Shown here in pieces: positions 8,837 to 17,387 of a stretch of 64,000 bases of DNA (within the stretch, counting starts at the first letter, position 1; each line of letters starts with the position of its first letter). The stretch is from contig JAGWTU010000001.1 of assembly GCA_028868825.1 (NCBI GenBank), forward strand, positions 1 through 64,000. The letters run 5' to 3'. The notes under the pieces were generated by a model. That model saw nothing but the letters and a program-made list of their open reading frames with translations. It was not told where the DNA came from and made no database searches. A program made the translations under genes and the position numbers. Source of the stretch: Burkholderiales bacterium. GTDB taxonomy: Bacteria > Pseudomonadota > Gammaproteobacteria > Burkholderiales > Burkholderiaceae_C.

Positions 8837-9769
8837 TCAAACCTCCGCAATTTGGCGAACCGACTGCTGGTCGGCGTGGAGAATGGCCCGAAGCTTGGGC
8901 ATCCCGGGTTGATCCACAAGCTGCTTGAGTTGCGCCAAAGTGCAAGGGAGAACCTTGTCGATGCGCTTCAGGAAGGCTGACAACGGACTCCGTGGTTCGA
9001 CCACATCGGCGTCCTTCCAGTCGGAGAAGCTGGCTGCGAGGATCTGGCAGGGAATCTCGGCAGCCAAGAAGGCCATCATCGGGCGGCTCAACTTCGGCAA
9101 GTTGTCTGCGGCAAGCTTCTTGTAGACATCCGAGTGCACATAGACCTTGGCGATGGGTCGATCCTTGTTTGCAGTCTCGTTGACGTAGCCGAAGTACTCC
9201 ACGTGGTAGAGCGTCTTTGGTGGGAACCCCATAGCCTTCCAGCCCGCATCGTCCATGGGATCGACGCCGAAGTCCTCAGCGGGCTTGGGGGGCCGCAGAT
9301 CAAATGCCTTCTTGGAGAGCCAGTGGCCTTCCATGAACGGCTTGCCTACTTGCTTGGTCAGCGCCGAAGCCAAGCACAAGGCGACCTCGACCGTGACGTT
9401 GGAGCCGCCCCCCAGGCTCTCGAGCACCTCCGCTCCAATGACAACTTCGTCGGGCGCAGCTTTGGCTAGTGATGCCTTTTGCACCAATACAGTCTTCTTC
9501 AAGAACGGGTTCACCACGGTGACTGCAAGCGCGAGCTTGCTTCGACTGATCGTGCCACCTGCCAACGTTGATTCGCTCAAGTTCGGTTTGACCACCAACG
9601 CCAGTCGCGGGATCTCCTGCTCCTCGATGACGAAGGACGTTGCGTCAGTGAAAGGCTGACTTTCGAAGAGCCGAATCTGCGCGCCCTCGATCGCCTCCTC
9701 TAGCGCGGCCGCCTCGAAGAACGGCCGCACATCCTTGCTCGCGCTCTTGTGGTATTTCGGGCTGGTCAC
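8837..9769 (-). CDS. Uncharacterised protein of the GHKL/methyltransferase operon
   Basis: 310 aa, starting at a GTG that overlaps the upstream GHKL gene stop (GTGA). I do not recognise a family. There is no signal peptide or membrane helix. The first half alternates beta-like hydrophobic stretches (LALVVKPN, LALAVTVVNPFLKKTVLV). The middle has aromatic and acidic segments (LYHVEYFGYVNET, YVHSDVYKKLA). I see no PD-(D/E)xK, HNH, PLD or GIY-YIG nuclease motif. Its fixed place between the ATPase and DUF6339 genes suggests a subunit of the same complex, perhaps a specificity or nuclease partner. That role is inference. Confidence 0.6.
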   Translation of the reverse strand: MTSPKYHKSASKDVRPFFEAAALEEAIEGAQIRLFESQPFTDATSFVIEEQEIPRLALVVKPNLSESTLAGGTISRSKLALAVTVVNPFLKKTVLVQKASLAKAAPDEVVIGAEVLESLGGGSNVTVEVALCLASALTKQVGKPFMEGHWLSKKAFDLRPPKPAEDFGVDPMDDAGWKAMGFPPKTLYHVEYFGYVNETANKDRPIAKVYVHSDVYKKLAADNLPKLSRPMMAFLAAEIPCQILAASFSDWKDADVVEPRSPLSAFLKRIDKVLPCTLAQLKQLVDQPGMPKLRAILHADQQSVRQIAEV

Positions 9770-11562
9770 TGCATCGCCTCCGCGTCAATCTCAGGGCGCA
9801 GCCGAACGGTCCACGCGGGATGGTAGCTTTCGGACTCAATTGCGAAATGCGCTTTAATGCCCTTCTTCATTGCGAAGCGATATAGCCGGGGGTCCGTGGG
9901 GTCGGTCTCGGCGTCTACCCCAGTGAACTTCACTGTCAGCGCCAAATCGTCGCCCTCTTGTCCTTCGTCTTCCATCACCGGGCAGCTGATGCGCAGCTGA
10001 AGCTTGACCTCATCTTCGGTGGCTTGCGGATCCAAATAGATGTCGAAAACGGAACGCAGCTTGAGCATCCCGTCATCCGTCGGAATTGCATGCGGCTGCT
10101 TCGCGAAGACCAGGTGCAAAGGTGAATCAGTTGGCCCTGGTGGCGCCTTGGGTCCCATACCCTGCGGCCGGAAATACGAACCAAGCGCACGTTCAAGGAT
10201 GGATAGTCGCTTCTGTTTGGCAGGCGCTGGGGGCGCAGCCTCACGCTGAAACCGTCTCAGGTTGTCCCTGATTCGCGACATCACTGCTGTCACGAGAGTC
10301 TTCGCCTCACCCTTCACGTCACGTAGGTTCGCGGAGTCCGGATCCCAGCGATCGTGCGCTGGCGGCTCGCTCTTCTTGAGAATCACGTCGACTTCGTCGG
10401 CGGCCATGAACGCTCCGACGACGACTGGTGCGGTCTCTGAACAGGCCTTGTAGGCAACTACCATCAGCGGCGCGCGGATCAGTGCGATCGTGTTGCATCG
10501 ATCCGGCCGCACGATAGGGTTGCCTTGGTCGTTCAGTGGCGCGACTACAAACCCACACGTTCCCAGGGTCGTCTCGCCGAGGCGGTTAAGCGGACGCAGG
10601 GCCTGCGACCCTTGCTTCGGAGCGGCGACGCCACGAGCAACCTCAAAGGCTTCGATGAACGGCTTGAGCTGGTCGTTCTTCTTGGGCCGCGGTACCGATA
10701 CAGCGCCACTTGGGTCGTAGATCTCGACATCCAACCTGTTGGCGACCAGACGAGGCCACCACCAGTCTTCAACGCCAACGACGATGTCGCTCAGGTCAAC
10801 CGTGGCGTCGATGATCAAAATTGTCGTGCCGCGGTCACCTTCCTCGCGGACGAGAAAACCCAGCTTCTCCGCGAGCTTGTCAGCCTGCCTGTCCTCATAG
10901 GGGTCGATGACCAGCCGTCCGGCCTTGTCTTCGTGCCGCTTGGTCCCAAGCCATGCCCTACCGCTGTAGTTCTTGCCACGGTGCTCATGGCTCGCGAAGT
11001 ATGCGCAACCGAAAACGCGCGTGTGCTCCGAACCGTCATTCCCGACAAATCGCGTGTAAGCAAAGATCGTTTGGATTGCCGAGCTTGACGAATACACCGA
11101 CTTACCGAAGCCGTACGAGCCACCGGTGCCCTTGGATGTCCTGGACTTCGAACGGTCGCCCAGAGACAGCAGGAGGCGGTAAAAATTCGAGCCCTTCTCG
11201 TGCGGGTCGCCCGAAAGGCCTTCTGCGTTATGGTCCTCCACGTAGAGCAGTGACAGTGGGGTTCGCGGCTTGTCTAGGGAGGCGAAGCAATTCGGCGAGG
11301 CCAGCTCCAGGTGAGCGACTCGCGTAGTCATGTCGGAGAGGCCGGCCGCGTCAACGAACGCTGCCTTTGCTGTGCCGGTTAGCAACACGTGCCTGAAGCA
11401 CACCCGCACCTTCTCGCCCTCGAGGCCGGCATCGACGGAGTTCTGGATCGCCTCCCGCGCCAGAACGTGTTCGGGCTGCATGCCCGGCGACTTCAACGTG
11501 TTGGCGTAGGCCTCGCCCGCTGCGCCGCCCATCGGGTCGCTCTCTTGAAATACCCAGCTCAC
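9766..11562 (-). CDS. GHKL (HATPase) superfamily protein, restriction-associated type
   Basis: 598 aa, GTG start at 11562 behind AGGGAGAA. GHKL motifs lie near the N-terminus: N box E38-x2-N41-x2-D44 (REAIQNSVDAG), G1-like D110 (LLYVEDHNAEGLSG) and a G2-type loop (KGTGGSYGFGKSVYSSSS, about 144-161). This resembles MutL/MORC-like ATPases known from restriction-modification operons rather than histidine kinases: there is no H-box and no membrane segment. The remaining 400 residues include DWWWPRLVANRLDVEIYD and a basic helix near 430 (RIRDNLRRFQREAAPP). It is probably an ATP-driven clamp or switch acting on DNA. The G1 motif DHNAEG differs from the usual DxGxG, so ATP use should be confirmed. 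Confidence 0.75.
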   Translation of the reverse strand: MSWVFQESDPMGGAAGEAYANTLKSPGMQPEHVLAREAIQNSVDAGLEGEKVRVCFRHVLLTGTAKAAFVDAAGLSDMTTRVAHLELASPNCFASLDKPRTPLSLLYVEDHNAEGLSGDPHEKGSNFYRLLLSLGDRSKSRTSKGTGGSYGFGKSVYSSSSAIQTIFAYTRFVGNDGSEHTRVFGCAYFASHEHRGKNYSGRAWLGTKRHEDKAGRLVIDPYEDRQADKLAEKLGFLVREEGDRGTTILIIDATVDLSDIVVGVEDWWWPRLVANRLDVEIYDPSGAVSVPRPKKNDQLKPFIEAFEVARGVAAPKQGSQALRPLNRLGETTLGTCGFVVAPLNDQGNPIVRPDRCNTIALIRAPLMVVAYKACSETAPVVVGAFMAADEVDVILKKSEPPAHDRWDPDSANLRDVKGEAKTLVTAVMSRIRDNLRRFQREAAPPAPAKQKRLSILERALGSYFRPQGMGPKAPPGPTDSPLHLVFAKQPHAIPTDDGMLKLRSVFDIYLDPQATEDEVKLQLRISCPVMEDEGQEGDDLALTVKFTGVDAETDPTDPRLYRFAMKKGIKAHFAIESESYHPAWTVRLRPEIDAEAMQ

Positions 11563-11578
11563 TTGTCGTTCTCCCTGG

Positions 11579-11815
11579 TTAGCCGAGCTTGAAATCGTCC
11601 CTAGCGCGTCGGCTGAGCGCTGCGTGAAACTTCGCGCGCAGCAACTTCATCTCGTTGTCCAGCGCGGCCAGGATCTTCTGAGCGTCCTCTTGGGAATACT
11701 CGTAGTTGCTTGTGTTCGAGAGGTTGCCGATGAGTCGCAACACCTGAGCGGCCTTCCGAACGCGGGCTTCACCCAACTCGACGAATCGCTCACGCTTGTC
11801 CCGTTCTGTACCCAT
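11579..11815 (-). CDS. Small protein leading the GHKL/methyltransferase operon
   Basis: 78 aa from ATG 11815; a GTG start 13 codons upstream has no SD and would run into the palindromic control region. The core 'RERFVELGEARVRKAAQVLRLIGNLSNTSNYEYSQEDAQKILAALDNEMKLLRAKF' type helices resemble small proteins that I know as recurrent but unnamed neighbours of restriction and toxin loci (the R-L-IGNLSN-SNYEY pattern). All-helical, no cysteine, no membrane segment. It ends 17 bp before the GHKL start. It may be an operon regulator or a small subunit; neither is shown. Confidence 0.6.
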   Translation of the reverse strand: MGTERDKRERFVELGEARVRKAAQVLRLIGNLSNTSNYEYSQEDAQKILAALDNEMKLLRAKFHAALSRRARDDFKLG

Positions 11816-11832
11816 GGGCAATGATCCGGCAT

Positions 11833-11882
11833 CTACATATCGCAAATGTAGCACAGCATACGCGATGTAGCATCTTAGATGC
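11833..11882. promoter_or_regulatory. Palindrome cluster upstream of the defence-like operon
   Basis: Just upstream of the 78-aa gene lie CTACAT (11833-11838) with its inverted copy ATGTAG (11846-11851), a second ATGTAG (11865-11870), and the perfect palindrome GCATCT-T-AGATGC (11870-11882). This is AT-richer than its surroundings. Stacked short palindromes next to the first gene of a restriction-like operon suggest operator sites for a controlling protein, which is an inference. Confidence 0.45.
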
Positions 11883-12754
11883 TTGCTGACGCACCAGTTT
11901 AAGCACGAGCATCATCAGCGCCTGCCTACGAACATTTATGACGGGCGCAATGCATCCTCGTTTTGTGCGTTCTAGGCCATCGCGCTGTGGGTAGGACGCC
12001 AGGCCGCCGCGCGCGACCAGCGATCACCGCGCACGAGAGCTGCGATCCAACCGACGACGGGAATCATGTGGTTTGCGGTATGCGCTCGCCCGCGGTAGCT
12101 GGCAGGGAGGCCGCGCAGATCTCGGCGATGACTGACTCGCTCACCGAGGCCGACTGCTCCGCCGGCACGTCAAGCAGGAAGGCACATTGATCGAAGCGTG
12201 CTCATACACAGCTCCGCCGTCGAAACCTACGATACGGGCTCGGTGGTTGCGGCCTGAAGGCCCCGCGAAACCGTGCTCTCCTCGCCAAACCGCGGTGGCC
12301 TTCAAGAGGCACGGTCAATCTGACGGAGTTCAATCGCGCGCTTGTGGACCCGACCGTGTTCGCGTGCTGGACGGCCGAGACACCATTCCAACCGATAGCA
12401 GGACTGCTGTGGGGGCTCGCCGTAGATCGCTTGACTGGCCCAATGGCGGCCGCTGCGCGCTGTTGCCCGAGAGGTAACGCCCGTACGGCGAAACGGGCTG
12501 TCGCGGATGAGCCACTCGAGACCGCCGGCGCCAGCGGACCTCTCCTTAGCCTGGCAAGACGAGAGTGGGCCAAGCCGACGCGCTTCCACTCTGCTGCGGT
12601 CAATGTCCACATTTGACGTCCAAACTGACGTCAAGAGCCAATGGTTGCGTCGGCTGGTCCGATTGCCGGTCCACAGTACGCCTTCGACTACACGCAAAAG
12701 GCCCAACCAACCGAGATTGGCTTATGCGAATGGCGCAGGGGAAACACGAATATC
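11883..12754. other. Intergenic region between the two GHKL loci
   Basis: About 870 bp with no convincing gene. Several short frames exist on both strands, but none shows family motifs or an SD. Roughly 12300-12640 looks like degenerate Burkholderiales-style intergenic repeat sequence (CCAATGGCGGCCGCTGCGCG, and a later 'GCCAAGCCGACGCGCTTCCACTC' type segment). I cannot define boundaries. Confidence 0.3.
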
Positions 12755-14764
12755 TCAAAGTTCTCCAAGAATTGCTTCAAGGGTACCCGTGTGTTTCACC
12801 GCATCCAAGTATGTCTGATAAGCATTAATCGCATCGGTTATTAGCTGCTGGTAGGTGATGATCCGACCATCGTGAGCAGCCAAAGATTGGCGGTCTGCTT
12901 CGGAAAACCCGGACGGGGTCTTCGCGATCAACACATAGATATCCAATGGTGGGCTTGGCTTGCTGGGGAACTTATCTCGGTAGTACTCCTCTACAGCCGC
13001 CTTGTATTTTCTAACCTGCTCAAACAGCGTGACGAAGCTTAGCGAAGTTAGTGAAGGCTTCTTGAGCTCCACCACAACATGCCGACCAGAACTTGCGCGG
13101 TACGCGATGTCCAGTCGCGCGCCAGTTGAGTCCGGATCGCGCTTCTTGATAAATTCTGTCAGAGTCACCTCCATCTCGCCGCGGCCCGTAACTCGATCCC
13201 AAGATGGATCAAGGAGCCAGAGATGTTCAAACAGATACGTCTGCGCTACCTTCTCCAAGGCTGCTGGGTCAGAAGAGATCTCCCTAAATCTCTTAATTAT
13301 TTCAAGTCGTTGTTTCGTAATCTCTGAATACGCAGCCTCTTCAACATCATTCAGCGAACTGAAGATTGATGCGAACTCGGCGCTCAAGACATCCGACACA
13401 CCGGTAAGTCTGTCGAGCTGTTTTCGCAATCGCAGCTTCTCAAACCCAATAATCGCCCCACGATAGAGTATTTTCTTCGCGGCGTCATTCTTGACGTCAT
13501 CGTTGTGGATAGTCGCATTCTTTATGGACGTCATCAGGCGTTTTGCCGTCGCGAAGTCACGCTTGTCGGTAAGCGTCGCCAGCCATCGATTTACACCCTC
13601 GTTTCCCTTATCCGTTGGGTCAAGACCAAGTTCAGTGCGCCAGTCATCCCACTGATCACCGATTCCCTCAAGCGTTGAACGCACGAACCTCAGAAGCGCT
13701 TGGTATCTAGGATCATCGCGCTTCACGGCCTCCCGGCTGGCAGTCGCTCTGTCCGTATCGTCGTCGTCAAGAAAGTCAGCATGCACTTCACCGACAAGAT
13801 AGTTCTGATAGTACTTTGCGCTATTGGCCTCGTCCAAAATATTCTCTGCGAAAACGCGACCATTCGCAAAGACGGAGAATATGTTGGCGCTGTCGTCCTT
13901 GCTGCCCAGATTCTTCGGCTGAAAGACACTGGCCACATAGCCAGTAACTAAGAAGCTATCAGCACCGCAAGTGACGATGGAGTCAATCTGTTGAATACAA
14001 GGTTCCGCCGGACCGCCCGGAGTAGAACTATTGGGAAGCGTCGCTAAGTTAGGCGTCAGTCGCTGAATCGCTGCTTGAGTCGGTTTATCGAATGCCCAAA
14101 GAAACTGAACATGTTGATAGAAATCCCTGTCGGCAGCAGTAATTTCCTTCCCATTCAAAAGCACTTTGAAATTGTATGCAGCTCCAAGAACGCTAAAGCG
14201 CCTCGCAAGCTTGACGCGGAGGTAAACCTCCGTCGTCTTGATGCCCTTCAGAATGCTTTCCAGCCGAATGCGAGTCCCGTGACCCTTATGGAAGGCTTTC
14301 CCGACAAACTCGTTTAGCTCAATCGATTTGCGCTCCTCAAGACTCCTTCTCAATTTAGGCACGTCCACCTCAAAACCGACTACTTCCGATTTTTCGGCTT
14401 GCGAAGTGACTTTCACCATGTCGGCAAGAGCGAACATAGCAAGTTTTCCGATGCCTTTCCGGCCCATTACCTTTCGGGCACCCGAGTCACTCTTATCCTT
14501 GTTAACTGACTGCCGGCGCCTTGAATACCCCACATTTAGAAAACGAGTCTTGATGGCTTCTGCGTTCATGCCATGCCCGTCATCCTCAATCTCGATAACT
14601 CCACCCTTTGGATCTATCGAGATATGCACCTCGGTTGCATCAGCATCCCATGCATTTGCTACAAGTTCGGTAAGTGCTGCCGGCGTTGAACTGTAAAGTC
14701 CGACACCGAGGTGGTTAATTACGTTGAGGTCTACTTCCAGCCTGAATTGATACTTATTCGACAC
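12755..14764 (-). CDS. GHKL ATPase with C-terminal nuclease-like (PD-(D/E)xK type) region
   Basis: 669 aa, GTG start at 14764 after GGGAGTAAGACT. N-terminal GHKL motifs are complete: E33-x3-N37-x2-D40 (LTELVANAWDADA), DDGHGM (61-66) and GRKGIGKLAMF (about 101-111). This is the MORC/Hsp90-like arrangement. At about 560-585 a strand pattern 'ARLDIAY...RHVVVELKKP' fits the D-(x)n-E-x-K core of PD-(D/E)xK nucleases, followed by an alpha-helical 'EQVRKYKAAVEEYYRDKF'. It is likely a one-protein ATP-controlled DNA-cleaving defence factor; family knowledge supports the domains, and the role is inferred. The gene is clearly AT-richer than its neighbours (many AAT, AAA, TTT codons), which points to horizontal transfer. 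It stands alone. Confidence 0.75.
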   Translation of the reverse strand: MSNKYQFRLEVDLNVINHLGVGLYSSTPAALTELVANAWDADATEVHISIDPKGGVIEIEDDGHGMNAEAIKTRFLNVGYSRRRQSVNKDKSDSGARKVMGRKGIGKLAMFALADMVKVTSQAEKSEVVGFEVDVPKLRRSLEERKSIELNEFVGKAFHKGHGTRIRLESILKGIKTTEVYLRVKLARRFSVLGAAYNFKVLLNGKEITAADRDFYQHVQFLWAFDKPTQAAIQRLTPNLATLPNSSTPGGPAEPCIQQIDSIVTCGADSFLVTGYVASVFQPKNLGSKDDSANIFSVFANGRVFAENILDEANSAKYYQNYLVGEVHADFLDDDDTDRATASREAVKRDDPRYQALLRFVRSTLEGIGDQWDDWRTELGLDPTDKGNEGVNRWLATLTDKRDFATAKRLMTSIKNATIHNDDVKNDAAKKILYRGAIIGFEKLRLRKQLDRLTGVSDVLSAEFASIFSSLNDVEEAAYSEITKQRLEIIKRFREISSDPAALEKVAQTYLFEHLWLLDPSWDRVTGRGEMEVTLTEFIKKRDPDSTGARLDIAYRASSGRHVVVELKKPSLTSLSFVTLFEQVRKYKAAVEEYYRDKFPSKPSPPLDIYVLIAKTPSGFSEADRQSLAAHDGRIITYQQLITDAINAYQTYLDAVKHTGTLEAILGEL

Positions 14765-14883
14765 AGTCTTACTCCCCCGTTTTGCTCAAGACGGTCGGCA
14801 CGAGGAACCGGCGCGCCCGGCTGCGACTTTGCCCGAGGCTTCCTTGCGGCACGTCGACCATGTCGGCCGCGGCCTAAGTAGGC

Positions 14884-14981
14884 CAGTCGCAACAACTAGC
14901 GCCCTCCAGTCGCAACACTGTGGCGCGAGTCGCAACTAATCTGGCGCCCTACGGACCCTGCGTAGGGCGCCAAAGTAGTTG
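14884..14981. repeat. Direct-repeat cluster and large hairpin (mobile-element end-like)
   Basis: AGTCGCAAC occurs three times within about 50 bp (near 14885, 14908 and 14929). Next come the 12-bp arms TGGCGCCCTACG (14942-14953) and CGTAGGGCGCCA (14961-14972), perfectly complementary around a 7-base loop. CAACTA and TAGTTG outside extend the symmetry to about 14933-14981. Iterated short repeats beside a strong palindrome are typical of recombinase-binding ends of mobile elements. No intact recombinase adjoins it. Confidence 0.55.
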
Positions 14982-15028
14982 CTCTGGCGCGCGAGGCCTG
15001 ACAAGGACTTAGCGGCGGCCGCGCCACG

Positions 15029-15163
15029 GTGCCGGCCAGTGGTCTGCACGAGTTGTTGCGGCTGGCCTACTTCCGCGCCAAAGTTCTTGCGCTCCGTCCT
15101 GCGACGCTGCCGTTGCCCGTCCGCGCCGACGCCGATCTGAGCCACTTGCCGATCCTGAGATGA
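15029..15163 (+). pseudogene. Short coding remnant, unknown family
   Basis: A GC3-rich frame that opens after a TGA upstream and ends at TGA 15161-15163 reads 'LHELLRLAYFRAKVLALRP' then 'ADADLSHLPIL'. It lies right after the hairpin and may be the C-terminus of a lost transposase or recombinase. GTG 15029 is a possible start. The family is not identified. From here to 15507 I see nothing else convincing. Confidence 0.2.
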
Positions 15164-15507
15164 GCCTGATCGGCGGTGCCGAACGCCTGCAATGGCGCGC
15201 CCTATTCGGGAAACCTGGTGGCTCCGACCTTAGTCGGCGCGTAGTTCAGATCGACCTCGGCGACGACAGGCGGGCTCTCGAGCCTGCTCGATGGCCAGCT
15301 CCGTGCCAGCGGCCGGTTCATGGCGCTCTGGCCGTCGAGCCGCCACCCGTCGACTAGGGCGCGCGGTTTCGTCGATCATCTTGGCGAGCAACGTTCTGCT
15401 TCGGACGATTCAGCGGGGATTGACATGCCCGATCCCACCCCATAGGCCGACCGCCTGGTCTGGGCTACGCTGCGACGTCCGAAACCGCCACTCAAAACCG
15501 CCTCACC

Positions 15508-16146
15508 GTGCCCCTTTTGCCCATCCTGCTCTGTCTCGGGTGCGCCCTTGCCGTCGCCGAACTGCTGCACGCCGAGCGCCATGATCTCCACTGCGCCAGG
15601 GTGGTGTTCAAGCTCACCGCGAGCACGACCTTCGTACTGCTAGCCTTGTCGCTCCATGCCACGGCATCCGTCTACGGCCAGGTCGTCCTCCTAGCCCTGG
15701 CGCTCAGTTGGATCGGCGACGCCTGTCTGCTCGGCGCGCGCGACGCCTGGTTCCTCGCGGGACTCGGCGCGTTCCTCTTAGCCCATATCGCCTTCACTGC
15801 GGCCTTCACTTTCGGCGCCTTGAGCGCACCGGCGCTGGCGGCCGGCGCGCTGCCCATTGCCGTCTTCGGGTTCTTCGTGCTGCGCTGGCTTTGGCCGCGG
15901 CTCGACGCCTTCCACAGGTTCGCGGTCGGCGCATATGTCCTTGCAATCCTCGTCATGTGCGCGCTCGCGCTCGCACACAGCACCGCCAGCGGCTCGTGGA
16001 TCGTCGCGGCGGGCGCCTTCGCCTTCGCCGCGTCCGATCTCAGTGTCGCCCGCGATCGCTTCGTCGCTCCCGGGTTCATCAACCGGGTCTGGGGCCTGCC
16101 GTTGTATTTTGCGGCCCAGCTGCTATTGGCAGCGTCCGTCGCGTAG
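15508..16146 (+). CDS. YhhN-family integral membrane protein (lysoplasmalogenase-like)
   Basis: 212 aa with about eight hydrophobic helices. Family landmarks include 'LSWIGDACLLG' in helix 3, 'FLLAHIAFTAAF' in helix 4 and 'INRVWGLPLYFAAQLLLA' at the end. The YhhN/TMEM86 family includes lysoplasmalogenases that hydrolyse the vinyl-ether bond of lysoplasmalogens in the membrane; bacterial members are often of unknown substrate. GTG 15508 is chosen as the start because it places the first helix at residue 3. The last 31 bp of the gene belong to a 169-bp dispersed repeat. Confidence 0.8.
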   Translation: MPLLPILLCLGCALAVAELLHAERHDLHCARVVFKLTASTTFVLLALSLHATASVYGQVVLLALALSWIGDACLLGARDAWFLAGLGAFLLAHIAFTAAFTFGALSAPALAAGALPIAVFGFFVLRWLWPRLDAFHRFAVGAYVLAILVMCALALAHSTASGSWIVAAGAFAFAASDLSVARDRFVAPGFINRVWGLPLYFAAQLLLAASVA

Positions 16147-16283
16147 CGGATCGAGCAGCGCCGATCTAGCGCGGGCTCCGATGGCAGCCATGCGACGCAC
16201 AGCCGGCATCCGCGGCTTCGCTGTCAGCTGTACGGCGTACAGCGGCCCATGGCTTCGAGCCCTGGGGCGGCTCTGGACGACCC
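16115..16283 (+). repeat. 169-bp dispersed repeat, copy 1
   Basis: This stretch matches 39812-39980 in the same orientation over 169 bp with no indel and about ten substitutions. Both begin CCCAGCTGCTATTG and end CTCTGGACGACCC. Here it covers the last codons of the YhhN gene and about 138 bp beyond. A more diverged, inverted copy lies near 44554-44674. Internal palindromic bits such as CAGCTGTACGGCG are present. Confidence 0.85.
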
Positions 16284-16386
16284 ATAGCCGACGGAGATGG
16301 CATTCTTCGCGAACGACCGGTCTACTTTGGGACTTGACATTCGAGTACGTCGCCGAGGAAGTCAGCGACGGCGACAATCGTCGCTC

Positions 16387-16485
16387 ATGGGTGGCCGCTA
16401 CAGCGTCAACTTGGCCGTGAAGGATCTGGTCATCGACGGCAAGACGTGTCGCTATTTCGACTACGCAAAGGCGGTCCGCCAGTGA
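16387..16485 (+). CDS. Short ORF coupled to the following broken gene
   Basis: 32 aa from ATG 16387 (VKDLVIDGKTCRYFDYAKAV). Its TGA overlaps the GTG start of the next gene (GTGA). The overlap and GC3-biased codons suggest it is the remaining end of a once longer upstream gene. No family is identified with confidence. Confidence 0.3.
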   Translation: MGGRYSVNLAVKDLVIDGKTCRYFDYAKAVRQ

Positions 16486-17153
16486 GTCTGCGCGTGGCCG
16501 CAGGGCTGCTCGTCGCGGCCTGGGCCGCGCTGGCGGTCCCGACGAAGGCGGGCGCCGCGGCGACGCCGCCTGCCCTGACGTTCGAGCAGGCGTTCAGCCA
16601 CCGCGGCGAGCCGACGGCTCTGCATTACCGCGCCCGCTACGGACGGCCCGGTGCGTCGCACAGCCACGAAGTCTGGCGCGATGGCGAGCGCCGGCTCGTG
16701 CGGCGCACCGACAACGCCATCGAGACCCATGTCGCGCATCGGCCCGGCGATCCGCAGTTCCAGGTGGTCGTGCTCGACCTGCGGCGCAAGACCGAGAAGC
16801 GGATCGCACGCGACGACCTCTACCGCATCGGCAACTTCACCGAATGGTTCGACCTCGCGCACGGGCTGGGTCATCCGCGGGCCGAGTACCACCTGACGGC
16901 GGTCGCCGCACCTACCGGCGCGCCGCGACCGCTGGCACCCCGCAGCTGATACGCGCTGACCCAGGCCGGCCGCGAAACGCGCGTGCGCCGGAGCGCTGAC
17001 TCGCGCCTGCCGCTGCTGATGATGGACGGCGATGGCCAGGTGCAGTGGCAGGTGACGGCTGCAGACAAGAAGCCGGCAACGGATGCCGTGTTCGAGGTGC
17101 GGGACCTGGAATTCGTGCGCAACGACGCAGGTCAGGACATTTCCGGCGAATGA
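16482..17153 (+). pseudogene. Exported protein of unknown family with an in-frame TGA
   Basis: From GTG 16482 the frame has a signal peptide (VAAGLLVAAWAALAVPTKAGA) and a beta-rich periplasmic-looking body ('LTFEQAFSHRGEPTALHYRARY', 'HEVWRDGERRLVRRTDNAIE', 'VVVLDLRRKTEKRIARDDLYRIGNFTEWFDLAHGL'). It meets TGA at 16947-16949. The same frame then continues with good coding character ('YALTQAGRETRVRRSADSRLPLLMMDGDGQVQWQV', then 'VFEVRDLEFVRND') to TGA 17151-17153. A single TGC/TGG-to-TGA change would explain it. It is either a recent pseudogene or a sequencing error. 223 codons in total. Confidence 0.6.
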
Positions 17154-17387
17154 CCTTCGCGCGACAGGACCCGGGTCCGGCACGGCTCGAAAGGCCCGTC
17201 CGCCCGCGGTGGCGGCGGCTTCATGTTGCGCACAGTGACAAAACAGTCCGTTGCGACAGGGCGATGCAAAACCCCCTGGCGCGGAAACGCGGCGCACACG
17301 CAGCGGCGCTTCAATGGTGTCGTGGCCCAAAGGCCACTGCCTCGCGGAATGCGCGGGTCAAAACCTCGCAATGAATGGGAACTCATC

